Shown piece by piece: positions 41,390-51,295 of a stretch of DNA of 64,000 nucleotides (its first letter is position 1; every line of letters starts with the position of its first letter). A program made the position numbers and the translations under genes. Origin of the DNA: JACVRW01 sp963751105 (GTDB taxonomy: Bacteria > Actinomycetota > Thermoleophilia > Solirubrobacterales > Thermoleophilaceae); assembly GCA_963751105.1 (NCBI GenBank), contig CAVVTG010000002.1, forward strand, positions 1,984,001 to 2,048,000, read 5' to 3'. The notes beneath the pieces are model-generated. The model had not been told where the DNA came from. It ran no database searches and worked only from the letters and a program-made list of their open reading frames with translations.

Positions 41390-42955
41390 TCAGGCCTCCG
41401 GTTCCTGCATGAGCGCGGGCCGGCGGCCCAGGTAGTACGGCGATACCTCGCTGCGCGCTCCGATCACCACGGTCCCCAGCGGGGGCCGCTCCATGGTGTC
41501 GAGCAGCTCGCGCAGGTCGGCGGCGCGGTAGACCGTCAGGCGGTCGAGGCGGTTGACCAGGATGGTGTGATCCGCCTGCCTGGCGAGCACCGTGGCGTCG
41601 GCGATGCCCAGCAGCGGCGGCGCGTCGAGGAGGATGTAGTCGTAGTCGCGCCGGTGCAGGGCATCGATCGCCACCGGCAGGCCGGGCCCGGCGATGAGCT
41701 GGCCCGGATCCTTGGCATGGCTGCCGCTGGTGATCACGTGCAGGCTGCCGTGCCTGCCGTCGCCCTCGCTTCGTTCGATGACGACGCGGATGGCCTTCCC
41801 GATCACGGAGTCGAGATCGGAGTTCTCCCACTGAGCCTCGGTGAGGATGTCCGACAGACCCACGCCGAGCTCGAGCGAGAACAGCTCGTGCAGCCGGGGC
41901 ACGCGAAGATCGGCCGACACCAGCAGCACCCGGTGTCCGGCCCGCACCAGCGACTTTCCGAGCCGCGAGCTGACCGTCGTCTTGCCCTCTCCGTGCACCG
42001 CGCCGGTGATGAGGACGACGCTGTGAGCGTCGGGAGGCACCATCAGCTCGAAGGAGGTGCGAAGCGTCTCGTAGGCCTCGGCCTCGGCTCCGCTCAACAG
42101 CCGCACACGGCGCTGCAGCTTCGTGCCCCGTACGTAGGGGATGCCGGCGAGCACCCGAACGCCCAGCAGGCGGCCGAGCTCGCGCGGGTCGGAGATGCGG
42201 GGCGACAGCTGGTCACGCGCCAGGGCGATCAGCACGCCCAGGACAAGCGATCCGAACAGCGCCAGGATCACGTTGCGCAGCGGCCGGGGCGACGTGGGGC
42301 TGCCCGGGACCTCGGCGCGCCCCGCCAGCTGGAGGTCGGCCCCCGCGCTGCCTTCGCTGACGGTGAGCTGGCTCAGGCGCTCGCGAATGGCGGCGATCTC
42401 GGCGGTCGCGGAGGGGCTGGGCGACGACTCGAGCCGGTCGATCTCCTCCTGCAGCCGGCTGCGGGCGTTGGCGATCCGCTCCCGTTCGATCTCGGCGCGC
42501 TCGGTGATGAAGGTCTCGGACACGGCGTTGGCGATTCGAGCCGCCTGGTCGGCGTCCTCGTCGCTGGCGGTGACCTCGATGATGTTGGCCTGGGTGGCCT
42601 CCGGGTCCACCTGTGACTCGACCTTGCTTTCCAGCGAGGCCTCGTCCTCACCCGGAACCTCCTGCGCGGCTCGCTCGAGAACCTGCGGAGAGGTGACGAG
42701 CGCGTTGGTGGTGGCGAGCTGGCGCGTGGTCGACTCGGCGTCGGTGTCCACCCCGGCGGCCGACGGGTCGAAGACGAGCTGGGTGGAGGCCTGGTAGGTG
42801 GACGGCAACAGCAGCGACACCGCCAGCACCACGCCGCTGACCAGGACGACGATGGCCAGTATCAGCCGCCCGCTGCGCCGGATGGCGTCCAGGTAGCGAC
42901 GCACATCGACGCTCTCGTCCCCGCGCACGGGCTGCCCTGGGCTCGCCGCCGACAA
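41390..42955 (-). CDS. Polysaccharide co-polymerase/BY-kinase (Wzz plus CpsD-like)
   Basis: 521 residues from a TTG at 42955; TAAGCT lies 9 bases upstream, and a GTG at 42928 is the alternative. Wzz part: two membrane helices near residues 30-50 and 230-250 enclosing a coiled-coil loop. Cytoplasmic P-loop kinase part: ITGAVHGEGKTTVSSRLG, VSADLRVPRLHELF and YDYILLDAPPLLGI. It would control chain length of exported glycan. The usual C-terminal tyrosine cluster is reduced to one YY (SPYYLGRR), so autophosphorylation may be weak. Confidence 0.9.
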   Translation of the reverse strand: MSAASPGQPVRGDESVDVRRYLDAIRRSGRLILAIVVLVSGVVLAVSLLLPSTYQASTQLVFDPSAAGVDTDAESTTRQLATTNALVTSPQVLERAAQEVPGEDEASLESKVESQVDPEATQANIIEVTASDEDADQAARIANAVSETFITERAEIERERIANARSRLQEEIDRLESSPSPSATAEIAAIRERLSQLTVSEGSAGADLQLAGRAEVPGSPTSPRPLRNVILALFGSLVLGVLIALARDQLSPRISDPRELGRLLGVRVLAGIPYVRGTKLQRRVRLLSGAEAEAYETLRTSFELMVPPDAHSVVLITGAVHGEGKTTVSSRLGKSLVRAGHRVLLVSADLRVPRLHELFSLELGVGLSDILTEAQWENSDLDSVIGKAIRVVIERSEGDGRHGSLHVITSGSHAKDPGQLIAGPGLPVAIDALHRRDYDYILLDAPPLLGIADATVLARQADHTILVNRLDRLTVYRAADLRELLDTMERPPLGTVVIGARSEVSPYYLGRRPALMQEPEA

Positions 42956-42996
42956 AGCAGGCGCAGCTTAGAAGATCCGGCGGCGCTTACCCGGCG

Positions 42997-43515
42997 CTAA
43001 CCGTCTCCCGGCTCGCGACGCGGCACCAGCACGGCGCGCTTGAACTGGGCCACGAGCGTGCCGTCCTGCTTGTGCACGCGAGTGTGCACGCGCACGATGC
43101 CGCGGTCGGGCTTCGAGCTCGACGGGCGCACCTCCAGCACCTCGCTCTCGGCGTACAGGGTGTCCCCGTGGAACACCGGAGCGGGATGCGAGAGCTCCTC
43201 CGTGGCCAGGTTCGCGATGGCCTTGCCCGAGACGTCGGCCACCGACATGCCGAGCGCGAGGGAGTAGACGAGCGGCCCCACCACCACGTTCCTGCCCTGC
43301 TGGGACTGGGCTGCGTAGACGTCGTTCAGGTGCAGCGGGTGATGGTTCATGGTGATCAGGCAGAAGAGGTGATCGTCGGCCTCGGTCACCGTCTTTGCCG
43401 GCCAGTGCTGATAGATCGCGCCCTGCTCGAACTCCTCCAGGTAGCGACCGTAGGGGCGCGCCCCCGTCGCCTCACGCGACGCCTGATCCAGCGCCGGGTG
43501 CGATTCGTCTGTCAT
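42997..43515 (-). CDS. MaoC-family hydratase, probable mesaconyl-CoA hydratase
   Basis: 172 residues. Hot-dog fold hydratase: YGRYLEEFEQGAIYQHWPAK, then DDHLFCLITMNHHPLHLN with the catalytic Asp/His region, GRNVVVGPLVYSLALGMSV and PVFHGDTLYAESEVL. This is the short single-domain type that stands beside ccr and ecm in Streptomyces clusters. There it hydrates mesaconyl-CoA to beta-methylmalyl-CoA. Here it is isolated inside the polysaccharide locus. A GGAGAAG sequence precedes the ATG. Confidence 0.85.
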   Translation of the reverse strand: MTDESHPALDQASREATGARPYGRYLEEFEQGAIYQHWPAKTVTEADDHLFCLITMNHHPLHLNDVYAAQSQQGRNVVVGPLVYSLALGMSVADVSGKAIANLATEELSHPAPVFHGDTLYAESEVLEVRPSSSKPDRGIVRVHTRVHKQDGTLVAQFKRAVLVPRREPGDG

Positions 43516-43655
43516 CGGTGTGACTTCTCCAGTGCTCGGTTTGGGAGGCGGGCATCCTATCCGCGGGCCGCTCGCCGCCCCGCAATTCGTACATTCGTCT
43601 AGGGGAACAGGGATCCGGCGCGTGGTTCAGACGAATCCGGCCGATTGCCGGTTGT

Positions 43656-45185
43656 GTGGCCCGTGCCACCACTTTCCGTGCCTTGCTGGCGCTCGTCACG
43701 CTGTTGTCCATGTTCGGATCGGAGTCTGCCTCGGCCAACCCGTCCGACGTGGGCAGCGTGCGCTTCGTGAAGGAGGCCAACACCGCGTTCGACCCGTACA
43801 CGCGGTCGCCGTCGCCTGCCCAGGCGGCCTGGATGCGCGAGCACTTCTTCCGCCAGAAGACCTACGCCCCCTACTTCGACGAGCGCACGCGCTGGTACGC
43901 CGGCGCCTGGGCCTACAAGGACCTGTACGCGATCTATCGCGATTCCGAGCTGGCCCGGGAGCGGGCGGGCTGGATCCTCAGAGACGCCCAGGACCGCAGG
44001 CTGTACATCCCCTGGGGCTGCGAGGCCGGAACCTGCCCGCAGTACGCGGCGGACATCAGCAACCCCGAGTTCCGCGCACACTGGATCGACGAGGCCCGGC
44101 GAACGCTCGCCCAGGGCTACCGAGGCCTGTTCATCGACGATGTGAACCTCGAGTTCCGAGTCGGAGACGGCGACGGGGTCGAGCGCCCGCCGATTGACCC
44201 GGCCACCGGCCGGGCCATGACTCACGCGGCCTGGCGCGGCCACGTGGCCGACTTCGTCGAGCAGATCCGGCGGGAGCTCCCCGGTGTCGAGATCGCCCAC
44301 AACCCGATCTGGTTCGCCGGCCATTCCGATCCCGACACCGCGAGGGCGTTGCTGGCGGCCGACTACATCGCCCTCGAGCGGGGCGTGAGCGACGACGGCC
44401 TCACCCCCGGCGGTGGCCGCTACGGGTTCGACACCCTGCTCGACCACGTCGATTGGCTGCACCAGAACGGCAGGGCCGTGGTCTGGGACGCCTACACCTC
44501 CACCCGCGAGGGGGCCGAGTACAACCTCGCCACCTATTTCCTCACCGGCGGCGGGCGCGACGGCATTCGCACCGACTACCGCGCCCTGCCCGACGACTGG
44601 TGGCGGGGCTATGACGTCCGCCTCGGGAAGCCCCGCAGCGGGCGTTACCGGTGGAACGGGGTGCTGCGCCGCGACTTCGCCGGCGGCTACGTGCTGGTGA
44701 ACGGCCCGGGCTCGCCCACCCGGACCGTGCAGCATCCGCCGGGGGCGACCAACGCCGACGGCAGCGGCGCCCCGACCGGCACCCTGCCCGCGGCCAGCGG
44801 GGCGATCGTCCTGACGGGCGGCGCCGCTGCGCCGGCACGCAGCGGACTGAGCCTCAACGTGGTCACCAACCCACGCCGCCGCGCGCTGGAGGGCTCGCCG
44901 GGGCGGGCGAGCGGGGCTAGCTCGGCTCGACTTCGCCGCACTGTTCTGATCAGGGGCCGCACGACAACCGCACGCCGGGGCGGCCTGCGGCTGCGCGTCG
45001 AGCGGCGTCAGGGCCGGGTCTGGCGCATGGCCAAGGCGGCTCGCAAGAGGCTCGGGAACGGCCGCTCGGGGTTCGGCCACGTGTTCCGGCGCCTGCCCAC
45101 GGGCCGCTATCGCGTGAGCGCCAGCTACAGGCCTGCCAACGGGCGCCCCGTGAGCCGCACCCGCACGTTCCACCTGCACCGCTGA
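43656..45185 (+). CDS. Secreted glycoside-hydrolase-like protein
   Basis: 509 residues. Signal peptide (FRALLALVTLLSMFGSESASA). A TIM-barrel-like domain to about residue 350 contains GYRGLFIDDVNLEFRVGDG, a strand ending in paired Asp as in putative glycosidases of the GHL15 type. A basic C-terminal beta domain follows (TVLIRGRTTTARRGGLRLRV), perhaps for cell-surface binding. It may trim the polysaccharide made here. The substrate is unknown. Confidence 0.7.
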   Translation: MARATTFRALLALVTLLSMFGSESASANPSDVGSVRFVKEANTAFDPYTRSPSPAQAAWMREHFFRQKTYAPYFDERTRWYAGAWAYKDLYAIYRDSELARERAGWILRDAQDRRLYIPWGCEAGTCPQYAADISNPEFRAHWIDEARRTLAQGYRGLFIDDVNLEFRVGDGDGVERPPIDPATGRAMTHAAWRGHVADFVEQIRRELPGVEIAHNPIWFAGHSDPDTARALLAADYIALERGVSDDGLTPGGGRYGFDTLLDHVDWLHQNGRAVVWDAYTSTREGAEYNLATYFLTGGGRDGIRTDYRALPDDWWRGYDVRLGKPRSGRYRWNGVLRRDFAGGYVLVNGPGSPTRTVQHPPGATNADGSGAPTGTLPAASGAIVLTGGAAAPARSGLSLNVVTNPRRRALEGSPGRASGASSARLRRTVLIRGRTTTARRGGLRLRVERRQGRVWRMAKAARKRLGNGRSGFGHVFRRLPTGRYRVSASYRPANGRPVSRTRTFHLHR

Positions 45186-45219
45186 GGCGGGTCGGGCCGA
45201 CTGCCTCCTGGCGCGGGTC

Positions 45220-45225
45220 TACAGT
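45220..45225 (+). promoter_or_regulatory. -10 box TACAGT of the ligase-flippase operon
   Basis: TACAGT ends 6 bases before the ATG at 45232; leaderless-type start. Confidence 0.42.
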
Positions 45226-45231
45226 GACGGC

Positions 45232-46569
45232 ATGAGCTCAGGCGGGTTCGCCGCCCGGCCGGCTCCGGGACCGGGCAACCTCGGGCGTTACGCCCTGATC
45301 GCAGCCTCCGGAGTCGCGCTGGCCCTGGTCGCGGCCGCTCTGGCCGTGGCGCTCTCGCGCAACCCGCCGCCCTGGAGCATCGTCGCTGCGGCGAGCCTCG
45401 GGCTGGCCTCGGTCACGGCCCTGGCCGTGCTCCGCTACGACGCGGCTGTCGCCCTGGGGATGTTGTGCCTCGGGGTGGTGTTCGTCGAGCCGGCGCCGCC
45501 CGACGCCATCTTCGGGATCGTGATCGCGGTGGCGCTGGTGAGCGGGCGCCTCAGGATCGACCGGGCGCCCGCGTCCGTGCTCGGCCTCACCGCGCTCTTC
45601 CTGCTGCTGAACGTGGCGTCGATGATCGAGGCCACCGATCCAGCCGTGGCCGCGCGCTTCTTCGCGATCACTGTCTATCTCGGGATTTTCGCCGTGTGGC
45701 TGAGCGGCTACGTGGACAGCGAGCGCCGCGCACGCCTCATCGTGCGCGCCTATCTGGTCGGCGCCCTGGTCTCGGCCGTGATCGGGACGGTGGCTCTGCT
45801 CGCGCCGTTTCCCGGCGCCGAGGCCTTCGTCATCAACGAGCGGGCCCGTGCGCTGTTCAAGGACCCCAACGTCTACGGGCCCTTCCTGGTCCCGATCGCC
45901 CTCATCCTGATCGAGGAGATCATGCGCCCGCGCCTGTTGCGCAGCAGGCGGACGATCAAGCTGCTGGCCCTGCTGGTGCTCATGATCGGCCTCGTGTTCT
46001 CGTACTCGCGAGGCGCGTGGGTCAACTTCGCCATCGGCGCGGTGGTGATGCTCGGGGTGATGGCGGTGCGCAAGGGCGGGGGCCGGCGCGCCATGGCGAC
46101 GATCCTCGTCCTGACCGTCGGAGCCCTCGGCATCGTGGCGGTCATATCGGTCACGGGGTCGCTCGACTTCATCCAGGAGCGGGCTCAGCGCCAGAGCTAC
46201 GACACCGAGCGCTTCCAGGCGCAGCGGCGCGGCATCGAGTTCGGTGAGACCCACGTGTTCGGGATCGGACCGGGCCAGTTCGAGGTGCTCACGCCGGTGG
46301 TGTCCCACAACACCTATGTGCGCACCCTCGGTGAGCAGGGCGTCCTGGGGCTCTTCGCCTTCGTCTCGCTCGTGTTCGCCACGCTCGTGATCGCCGGCCG
46401 CAACGCGGCCCTGGGACGGGACACCTACGGGATCGGAGCCGCGCCCCTGCTGGGCGCCTGGGCAGGCCTCGCCGTGGAGTCCTTCTTCGTCGACACGCTC
46501 CATTGGCGCCACCTCTGGGTGGTGGCCGGCCTCATCTGGGCCGGCGCGATGGTGGCGGGTCGTCGATGA
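45232..46569 (+). CDS. O-antigen ligase/polymerase family protein (Wzy-like)
   Basis: 445 residues, about twelve membrane helices. The Wzy_C-type region is SYSRGAWVNFAIGAVVML, and the loop HVFGIGPGQFEVLTPVVSHN followed by TYVRTLGEQG is typical. It probably polymerises repeat units exported by the flippase whose ATG overlaps its stop (ATGA). It differs from the longer ligase-TPR protein at 32442, so the two may do separate steps. Confidence 0.88.
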   Translation: MSSGGFAARPAPGPGNLGRYALIAASGVALALVAAALAVALSRNPPPWSIVAAASLGLASVTALAVLRYDAAVALGMLCLGVVFVEPAPPDAIFGIVIAVALVSGRLRIDRAPASVLGLTALFLLLNVASMIEATDPAVAARFFAITVYLGIFAVWLSGYVDSERRARLIVRAYLVGALVSAVIGTVALLAPFPGAEAFVINERARALFKDPNVYGPFLVPIALILIEEIMRPRLLRSRRTIKLLALLVLMIGLVFSYSRGAWVNFAIGAVVMLGVMAVRKGGGRRAMATILVLTVGALGIVAVISVTGSLDFIQERAQRQSYDTERFQAQRRGIEFGETHVFGIGPGQFEVLTPVVSHNTYVRTLGEQGVLGLFAFVSLVFATLVIAGRNAALGRDTYGIGAAPLLGAWAGLAVESFFVDTLHWRHLWVVAGLIWAGAMVAGRR

Positions 46570-48065
46570 GCACCGGCGACACCGACCACGAGCAGGGCGG
46601 CGAGCACTCCACACCCCGGCGGATCGCCCGCAACGCCTTCGTCCGCTCGGCCGGCGAGGTCGTGGCCAAGACGGCCTCCGTCGTCTTCTACGTCGTCATG
46701 GCCCGCGAGCTGGGCAGCGACGGCTTCGGCGACTTCATGTTCGCGCTGTCCCTCACCGGCGTCCTGTTGCTGGGCTCCGGGTTCGGCATCGACGACCTCA
46801 CCTTCATGGACGTGGGCCGCGACAAGCGCCGTTCCGGCGATTACCTCGGCGACGCCGTGGCCATCAAGCTGCTCAGCAGCTTCGCGCTGCTGTCCGTGGC
46901 AGCCATTGCCGTGAACATCGCCGACTACTCGGATGAGGCGCGCATGGCGGTGTACCTGGTGGGAGCCGGCAACGCGGTGGAGACGATGGCCTGGAGCTGG
47001 CACGCGATCTTCGGGGGCCACGAGCGACTCGAGCTCACCTCCGTGGCGGTCATCGCGCAGCGCACCGTCACCGCGGTGGCAGGATCGGTGATCCTTCTCA
47101 ACGGAGGCGGGCTGGTGGCCGCGAGCTGTGTCTTCCTCGGCGGCGCGCTGCTGGGGCTGCTGGTGAGCCACGTCCAGCTGCGCCGCCTGGTCCCGTGGCT
47201 GCGGATGCGCACGAGCCACCGGCGCTGGCTTCCGCTCATCAAGGCCGGCTTCCCGATCGGCGCGGTCACGCTCCTGTTCGTGCTGCTCATCAAGCTCGAC
47301 ACGGTGATGCTGTCCTTCCTCGAGGGCGGCGACAACCGCCAGGTGGGCTACTACAGCGCGGCGTACCGCCTGGTGGAGGCGACGATGTTCCTGAGCTGGA
47401 TCTTCTCCCACTCCGCGCTCCCCTGGCTCGCGCGCCAGGAGGACGAGGGGGTGGGCCTGGCCCGCGGCTGCGAGGTCGGGTTCAAGGTGCTCACCGCGGT
47501 GCTGATGCCCCTGGGCGTCGGCTTCGCCGTGCTCGCGCCACAGCTCACCGACCTCTTCTACGGCAGCGCCTACGACGACGCGGTCACGCCGCTGCGCCTG
47601 CTCGGGCTGATGACCGTGCTGTACGGAATCAACTTCTTCGCCTCCACGATTCTCGTCGCCCGCGGGCGACCCGGTGGCTTCACGCGCGCGGCCCTCGCCA
47701 TCATCGCGCAGAACATCGTCTTCAACCTCATCCTGATTCCGATCTACGGCGCCTCCGGCGCCGCCTTCAATGCGGTTCTCTCCGGGATCCTGCTGGCCGG
47801 CCTTGCAGTGCGCCAAGTGGGCCTGATCACCCGCCGCATCGGCCCTGTGCGGGCGTTCGCGGGGCCACTCCTTGCAGGCGCGGCGATGGCAGGGGCCGTG
47901 CTCGCCGCCGGTCTGCCCCTGATTCCTTCGGCCGTGCTCGGGGCCGTGGTCTACTTGGCCACGCTCGCTGCGCTCGAGCGCCTGCTGCATCCGGACGACG
48001 TCCGGCTGGCTGTGTCGATCGCCAAGAACAGGTCCGAGCAGCCGCTCGAGCCGCAGCCGAGCTGA
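46566..48065 (+). CDS. Oligosaccharide flippase (Wzx-like, MOP superfamily)
   Basis: 499 residues and about fourteen membrane helices. FVRSAGEVVAKTASVVFYVV and YYSAAYRLVEATMFLSWIFS are typical of polysaccharide flippases, which move lipid-linked repeat units across the membrane. Translationally coupled to the polymerase gene. Confidence 0.9.
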   Translation: MSTGDTDHEQGGEHSTPRRIARNAFVRSAGEVVAKTASVVFYVVMARELGSDGFGDFMFALSLTGVLLLGSGFGIDDLTFMDVGRDKRRSGDYLGDAVAIKLLSSFALLSVAAIAVNIADYSDEARMAVYLVGAGNAVETMAWSWHAIFGGHERLELTSVAVIAQRTVTAVAGSVILLNGGGLVAASCVFLGGALLGLLVSHVQLRRLVPWLRMRTSHRRWLPLIKAGFPIGAVTLLFVLLIKLDTVMLSFLEGGDNRQVGYYSAAYRLVEATMFLSWIFSHSALPWLARQEDEGVGLARGCEVGFKVLTAVLMPLGVGFAVLAPQLTDLFYGSAYDDAVTPLRLLGLMTVLYGINFFASTILVARGRPGGFTRAALAIIAQNIVFNLILIPIYGASGAAFNAVLSGILLAGLAVRQVGLITRRIGPVRAFAGPLLAGAAMAGAVLAAGLPLIPSAVLGAVVYLATLAALERLLHPDDVRLAVSIAKNRSEQPLEPQPS

Positions 48066-48122
48066 GCCGAGAACGAAGCTGCGGTGCTCGCCCGACCATC
48101 GCTCGGGCTGCGCGCCTCGGCC

Positions 48123-48965
48123 CTACCGCAGCCGGCGCACGAGGGGGGTGCGCGCGAGGACGCGCTTGACGGGCGAGTGCTCCGGCAACAGCTGCCGCCG
48201 GCCATAGACGACGGGGAACAGGGCCTGGTAGACGAGCCCCAGGCTGGACTCCCGGCGGTGGCGGGCGAGCGATCCGAACAGGTCGGGGTGGAGCGCCTTG
48301 AGCTGGTCGTAGACGATCGCGTGGTGCCGGCGGGCCTCGGCGAGCTGCCGGCCTTCGTGCTGGCGGTAGCCCCACACCACGGTGTCGTGGCCCACGTGCA
48401 CCCCGCGGTGGCCGCGTTCGGCGAGGGCCATCCAGAGGTCCCAGTCCTCGTACCCGTGGAGCCGGTCCCGCTCGCTCCAGCCCCCGAGTGCGCGGACCAC
48501 CTCGGTCCTGAACAGTGCCGAGGTGGGGTACTCGTTGATGAAGGCGATGCGGTAGGGGTCCAGCCGAGGCGGCATGCGCCGCAGCTCGGCCCGGCCACCG
48601 AGCTCCAGGTAGTCGCCGAAGGCAGCGGCCGGACGATCGGGGGCGTCGAGCCGATCGGCGAGCTTGGCCAGCGCTCCCTCCATGGCCACATCGTCCGAGT
48701 CGAGGGTGAACAGGTAGCGCGTCTCCGCTGCCGCCAGAGCGGTGTTGCGCGCAGCCGCGGCGCCGCGGTTTCGGTCGTGCCTGAGGACCGTGACGCCAGA
48801 CGACTCGAGACGCTCCAGGACGGAGGTCGTGGTGGGGTCGTCCGATGCGTCGTCCACCACGATCAGGGCGACCGGCTCGCGCTCCCGCACCGAGTCGATC
48901 GCCTCCTCGATGAACCGCCCGTCGTTGAAGCAGGGCATGGCCACGGTGACCCTCCGCTCGCTCAA
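48123..48965 (-). CDS. Family 2 glycosyltransferase
   Basis: 280 residues from a TTG at 48965 that has a long GGAGGGGAGGGG site just upstream; an ATG at 48992 adds nine residues but lies in the promoter of the divergent gene. GT-A fold: VTVAMPCFNDGRFIEEAIDS, VVDDASDDP and the DxD-type metal motif LFTLDSDDVAMEG. It adds a sugar to the repeat unit on the cytoplasmic face. Confidence 0.88.
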   Translation of the reverse strand: MSERRVTVAMPCFNDGRFIEEAIDSVREREPVALIVVDDASDDPTTTSVLERLESSGVTVLRHDRNRGAAAARNTALAAAETRYLFTLDSDDVAMEGALAKLADRLDAPDRPAAAFGDYLELGGRAELRRMPPRLDPYRIAFINEYPTSALFRTEVVRALGGWSERDRLHGYEDWDLWMALAERGHRGVHVGHDTVVWGYRQHEGRQLAEARRHHAIVYDQLKALHPDLFGSLARHRRESSLGLVYQALFPVVYGRRQLLPEHSPVKRVLARTPLVRRLR

Positions 48966-48991
48966 CGACCCCTCCCCTCCGCCCGGAGGCA

Positions 48992-48997
48992 TACGAT
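48992..48997 (+). promoter_or_regulatory. -10 box TACGAT
   Basis: TACGAT ends 6 bases before the GTG at 49004; leaderless-type start of the family 4 glycosyltransferase. Confidence 0.4.
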
Positions 48998-49003
48998 CGG
49001 GGG

Positions 49004-50179
49004 GTGCGGAGGGTGCTTCTGGTGATGGAACCGCCCGACGGAGGGGTGGCCGAGAACGTCCTGCGACTGGCGCTGGATCTGCCCCGGCACGGCTGGCAGC
49101 CATACGTGGCCGGCCCAGCCGAGGCCATCACCTACCCCCGCCTGCGCGAGGCCGGGGTGCCGTTCGTGCGCCTGCCCCTGGAGCGCGGCTTCGGCACGCC
49201 CGCCGCCGACCTCTCGGCCCTGCGCGGGCTCGCCGCGATCCTGCACCGGGGGCGATTCGACCTCGTCCATGCCCACTCGGCCAAGGCCGGGGTGGTGGGC
49301 AGGCTGGCGGCCAGGGTGGCCGGGACGCCGGTGGTCTACTCGCCTCACTGCTTCCCGTTCGTCGGTCCCTGGGGACCGCCGCGCCGGCTGTTCTCGCTCT
49401 CGGTGGAGCGGGCCCTCGGGCCTCTGAGCGACGCCATCCTGTGCGTCGCCGACGAGGAGCGCCGCCTTGCTCTCGAAGAGCGAATCGCCCCCGACCGCAA
49501 GCTCCACGTGGTCCACAACGGGTCGCCGTCCTGCCCGCGCGACCTCGCTGCGGACGAGGAGCTGGCCGCGTTCCGCGGTGACGGCCCGCTCGCGGCGTGC
49601 CTCACCGTCCTGCGTCCCCAGAAGAGCGTCAGCGTGTTCATCGACGCGGCTCCCCGGGTGCTGGCGGAGGTGCCCGGCGCACGCCTGGCCGTGGTCGGTG
49701 ACGGGCCACTGCGCTCGGAGCTCGAGGCCCAGGCCGAGCGAATGGAGCTCGACCCCGAGCGCTTCCGCTTCTTCGGCTTCGAGCCGCCGGCCGCCCGCCA
49801 GCTCGGCTCGATCGACGCGTTCGTGCTGCCCTCGTCCTGGGAGGCCTTCGCCATCTCCATTCTCGAGGCCATGGCCTGCGGAGTCCCGCAGGTGGCCACC
49901 GACGTGGGCGGGACTTCCGAGGCCCTGATCGACGGCGAGACCGGCCTGTTGTGCCCGCCCGGGGATTCGCCGGCGCTCGCGGACCGGATGGTGCGGATCT
50001 TGAGCGACGACCCCGGGCGCGCGGCCATGGGTGCGGCGAGCCGCGAGCGCCACGACCGGCTGTTCACGGTCGAGCGGATGGTCGAGCGCACGGCCGGCGT
50101 CTACGAGCGCGTGCTCGGCGGGACCCTGGACGAAGCTCGTCACAGCGCCGCGCGTCCTGCCCGGTCGAGCTCCTCGTAG
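49004..50179 (+). CDS. Family 4 glycosyltransferase
   Basis: 391 residues, GT-B fold. N-terminal acceptor domain (LVMEPPDGGVAENVLRLALD, FDLVHAHSAKAGVVGRLAA) and C-terminal donor domain with the EX7E-like motif in SSWEAFAISILEAMACGVP. Acts on the lipid-linked repeat unit. The 3' end overlaps the convergent glycosyltransferase gene by 40 bases, so its Ser-rich tail is probably not conserved. Confidence 0.9.
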   Translation: MRRVLLVMEPPDGGVAENVLRLALDLPRHGWQPYVAGPAEAITYPRLREAGVPFVRLPLERGFGTPAADLSALRGLAAILHRGRFDLVHAHSAKAGVVGRLAARVAGTPVVYSPHCFPFVGPWGPPRRLFSLSVERALGPLSDAILCVADEERRLALEERIAPDRKLHVVHNGSPSCPRDLAADEELAAFRGDGPLAACLTVLRPQKSVSVFIDAAPRVLAEVPGARLAVVGDGPLRSELEAQAERMELDPERFRFFGFEPPAARQLGSIDAFVLPSSWEAFAISILEAMACGVPQVATDVGGTSEALIDGETGLLCPPGDSPALADRMVRILSDDPGRAAMGAASRERHDRLFTVERMVERTAGVYERVLGGTLDEARHSAARPARSSSS

Positions 50180-51240
50180 ACCGCGCGAATCCGCTCCACC
50201 GTCCGGTCGAAGGTGAACAGCTCTCGCACCCGCTCGTGGCCCCGGCGGCCCACCTCGCGCGACAGCGCGGGCCTGACGATGTAGGGCTCGAGGGCACGGG
50301 CGTAGCCTTCCGGGGTCCGGTCATCGACCAGCGTGCCGGCGTCTCCCACCACCTCGGCGATGCCCTTCTCGTTGGGCCCGACCGCGGGCAGCCAATGGCT
50401 CATCCCCTCCATGAGGGCGAGCGGAGCACCCTCGGCGGGCCGGCCACGCATCCGGCGCGAGGTCATGGCCACCACCCGCGCCGTGCGGTAGGCCACCTCG
50501 AGGTCGTCGATCCAGCCGATCTGGCTCCGGTCGGCCATCCCCGTGGCGACCGCGTGGGCACACAGCTCCTCGCGGTGCCCGGGGGCCGGCGGATAGTCGG
50601 GTCCGCCGATGACGAGCCGCACGTCCTCATGCCCGCTGGTCCTCAGAATCGACGCCGCCTCGATCAGCTCCATGAACCCCTTGCGCGGGTCCATGCGGCC
50701 CACCGAGATGATCACCGGGTCGGTGTCGGGAGCGGGCGGCGCGGGGTCGAGCTCGACTCCCGGGTAGGCCACCACCACCCGGTCTCGCACCTGCGGCCCG
50801 AGGAGGTCCGCCATCGCCTGGCTCACGCAGATGATGCGGTCGCAACGGACTGCGAGGCCGCGGGTCAGCGGCCCCTCGTAGCCGTGGTCGTGCTTCATCC
50901 ACGCGAGGGGTATGCCCAGCCGCCGCGCCAGGCGGACGCCCAGGAGCGCAGCCTTGGTGCCGTTGGCGTGGATGAAGGTGAAACCCTGGCCCGCGAGCTC
51001 GTCGGCCAGGCGGCGCGCCGCTTGGGGAAAACGCGCCACGGACCACCTGCCGGGCAGGTTCACCACCCGGCTCGGCACCCCCGCCAGCTCCAGCCGGCTC
51101 GCGAGGTTGCCCTCGCTCATGATCACGGCCTCGGGCTCGATCGTGTCGCCCAGTCGGTCGATCAGCTTCAGCAGCACCGACTCGGATCCGCCGTAGTCTC
51201 CATAGGGGGCGAGGAACAGCGGTCGCATCGCCTCGCTCAC
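50140..51240 (-). CDS. Family 4 glycosyltransferase
   Basis: 366 residues from the GTG at 51240; an ATG at 51228 is also possible. GT-B fold: FLAPYGDYGGSESVLLKLID, FIHANGTKAALLGVRLARR, VISVGRMDPRKGFMELIEAA and GAPLALMEGMSHWLPAVGPN at the donor site. TAGCTT lies 8 bases before the GTG on the minus strand (51254-51249), the leaderless spacing used here, which supports that start. Confidence 0.9.
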   Translation of the reverse strand: MSEAMRPLFLAPYGDYGGSESVLLKLIDRLGDTIEPEAVIMSEGNLASRLELAGVPSRVVNLPGRWSVARFPQAARRLADELAGQGFTFIHANGTKAALLGVRLARRLGIPLAWMKHDHGYEGPLTRGLAVRCDRIICVSQAMADLLGPQVRDRVVVAYPGVELDPAPPAPDTDPVIISVGRMDPRKGFMELIEAASILRTSGHEDVRLVIGGPDYPPAPGHREELCAHAVATGMADRSQIGWIDDLEVAYRTARVVAMTSRRMRGRPAEGAPLALMEGMSHWLPAVGPNEKGIAEVVGDAGTLVDDRTPEGYARALEPYIVRPALSREVGRRGHERVRELFTFDRTVERIRAVYEELDRAGRAAL

Positions 51241-51248
51241 GCGCGCTG

Positions 51249-51254
51249 AAGCTA
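51249..51254 (-). promoter_or_regulatory. -10 box TAGCTT
   Basis: Minus-strand TAGCTT ends 8 bases before the GTG at 51240. Confidence 0.35.
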
Positions 51255-51295
51255 CAGGCACGCCCTGGCCCGCACAAGCGACAGGGGCCCGGCGC

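Noticed and set aside
31696..51240. Polysaccharide locus as a recent genomic island
   Set aside because: Base composition looks like the surroundings, housekeeping genes interrupt it (CAP, MaoC), and no mobility genes or flanking repeats are visible.
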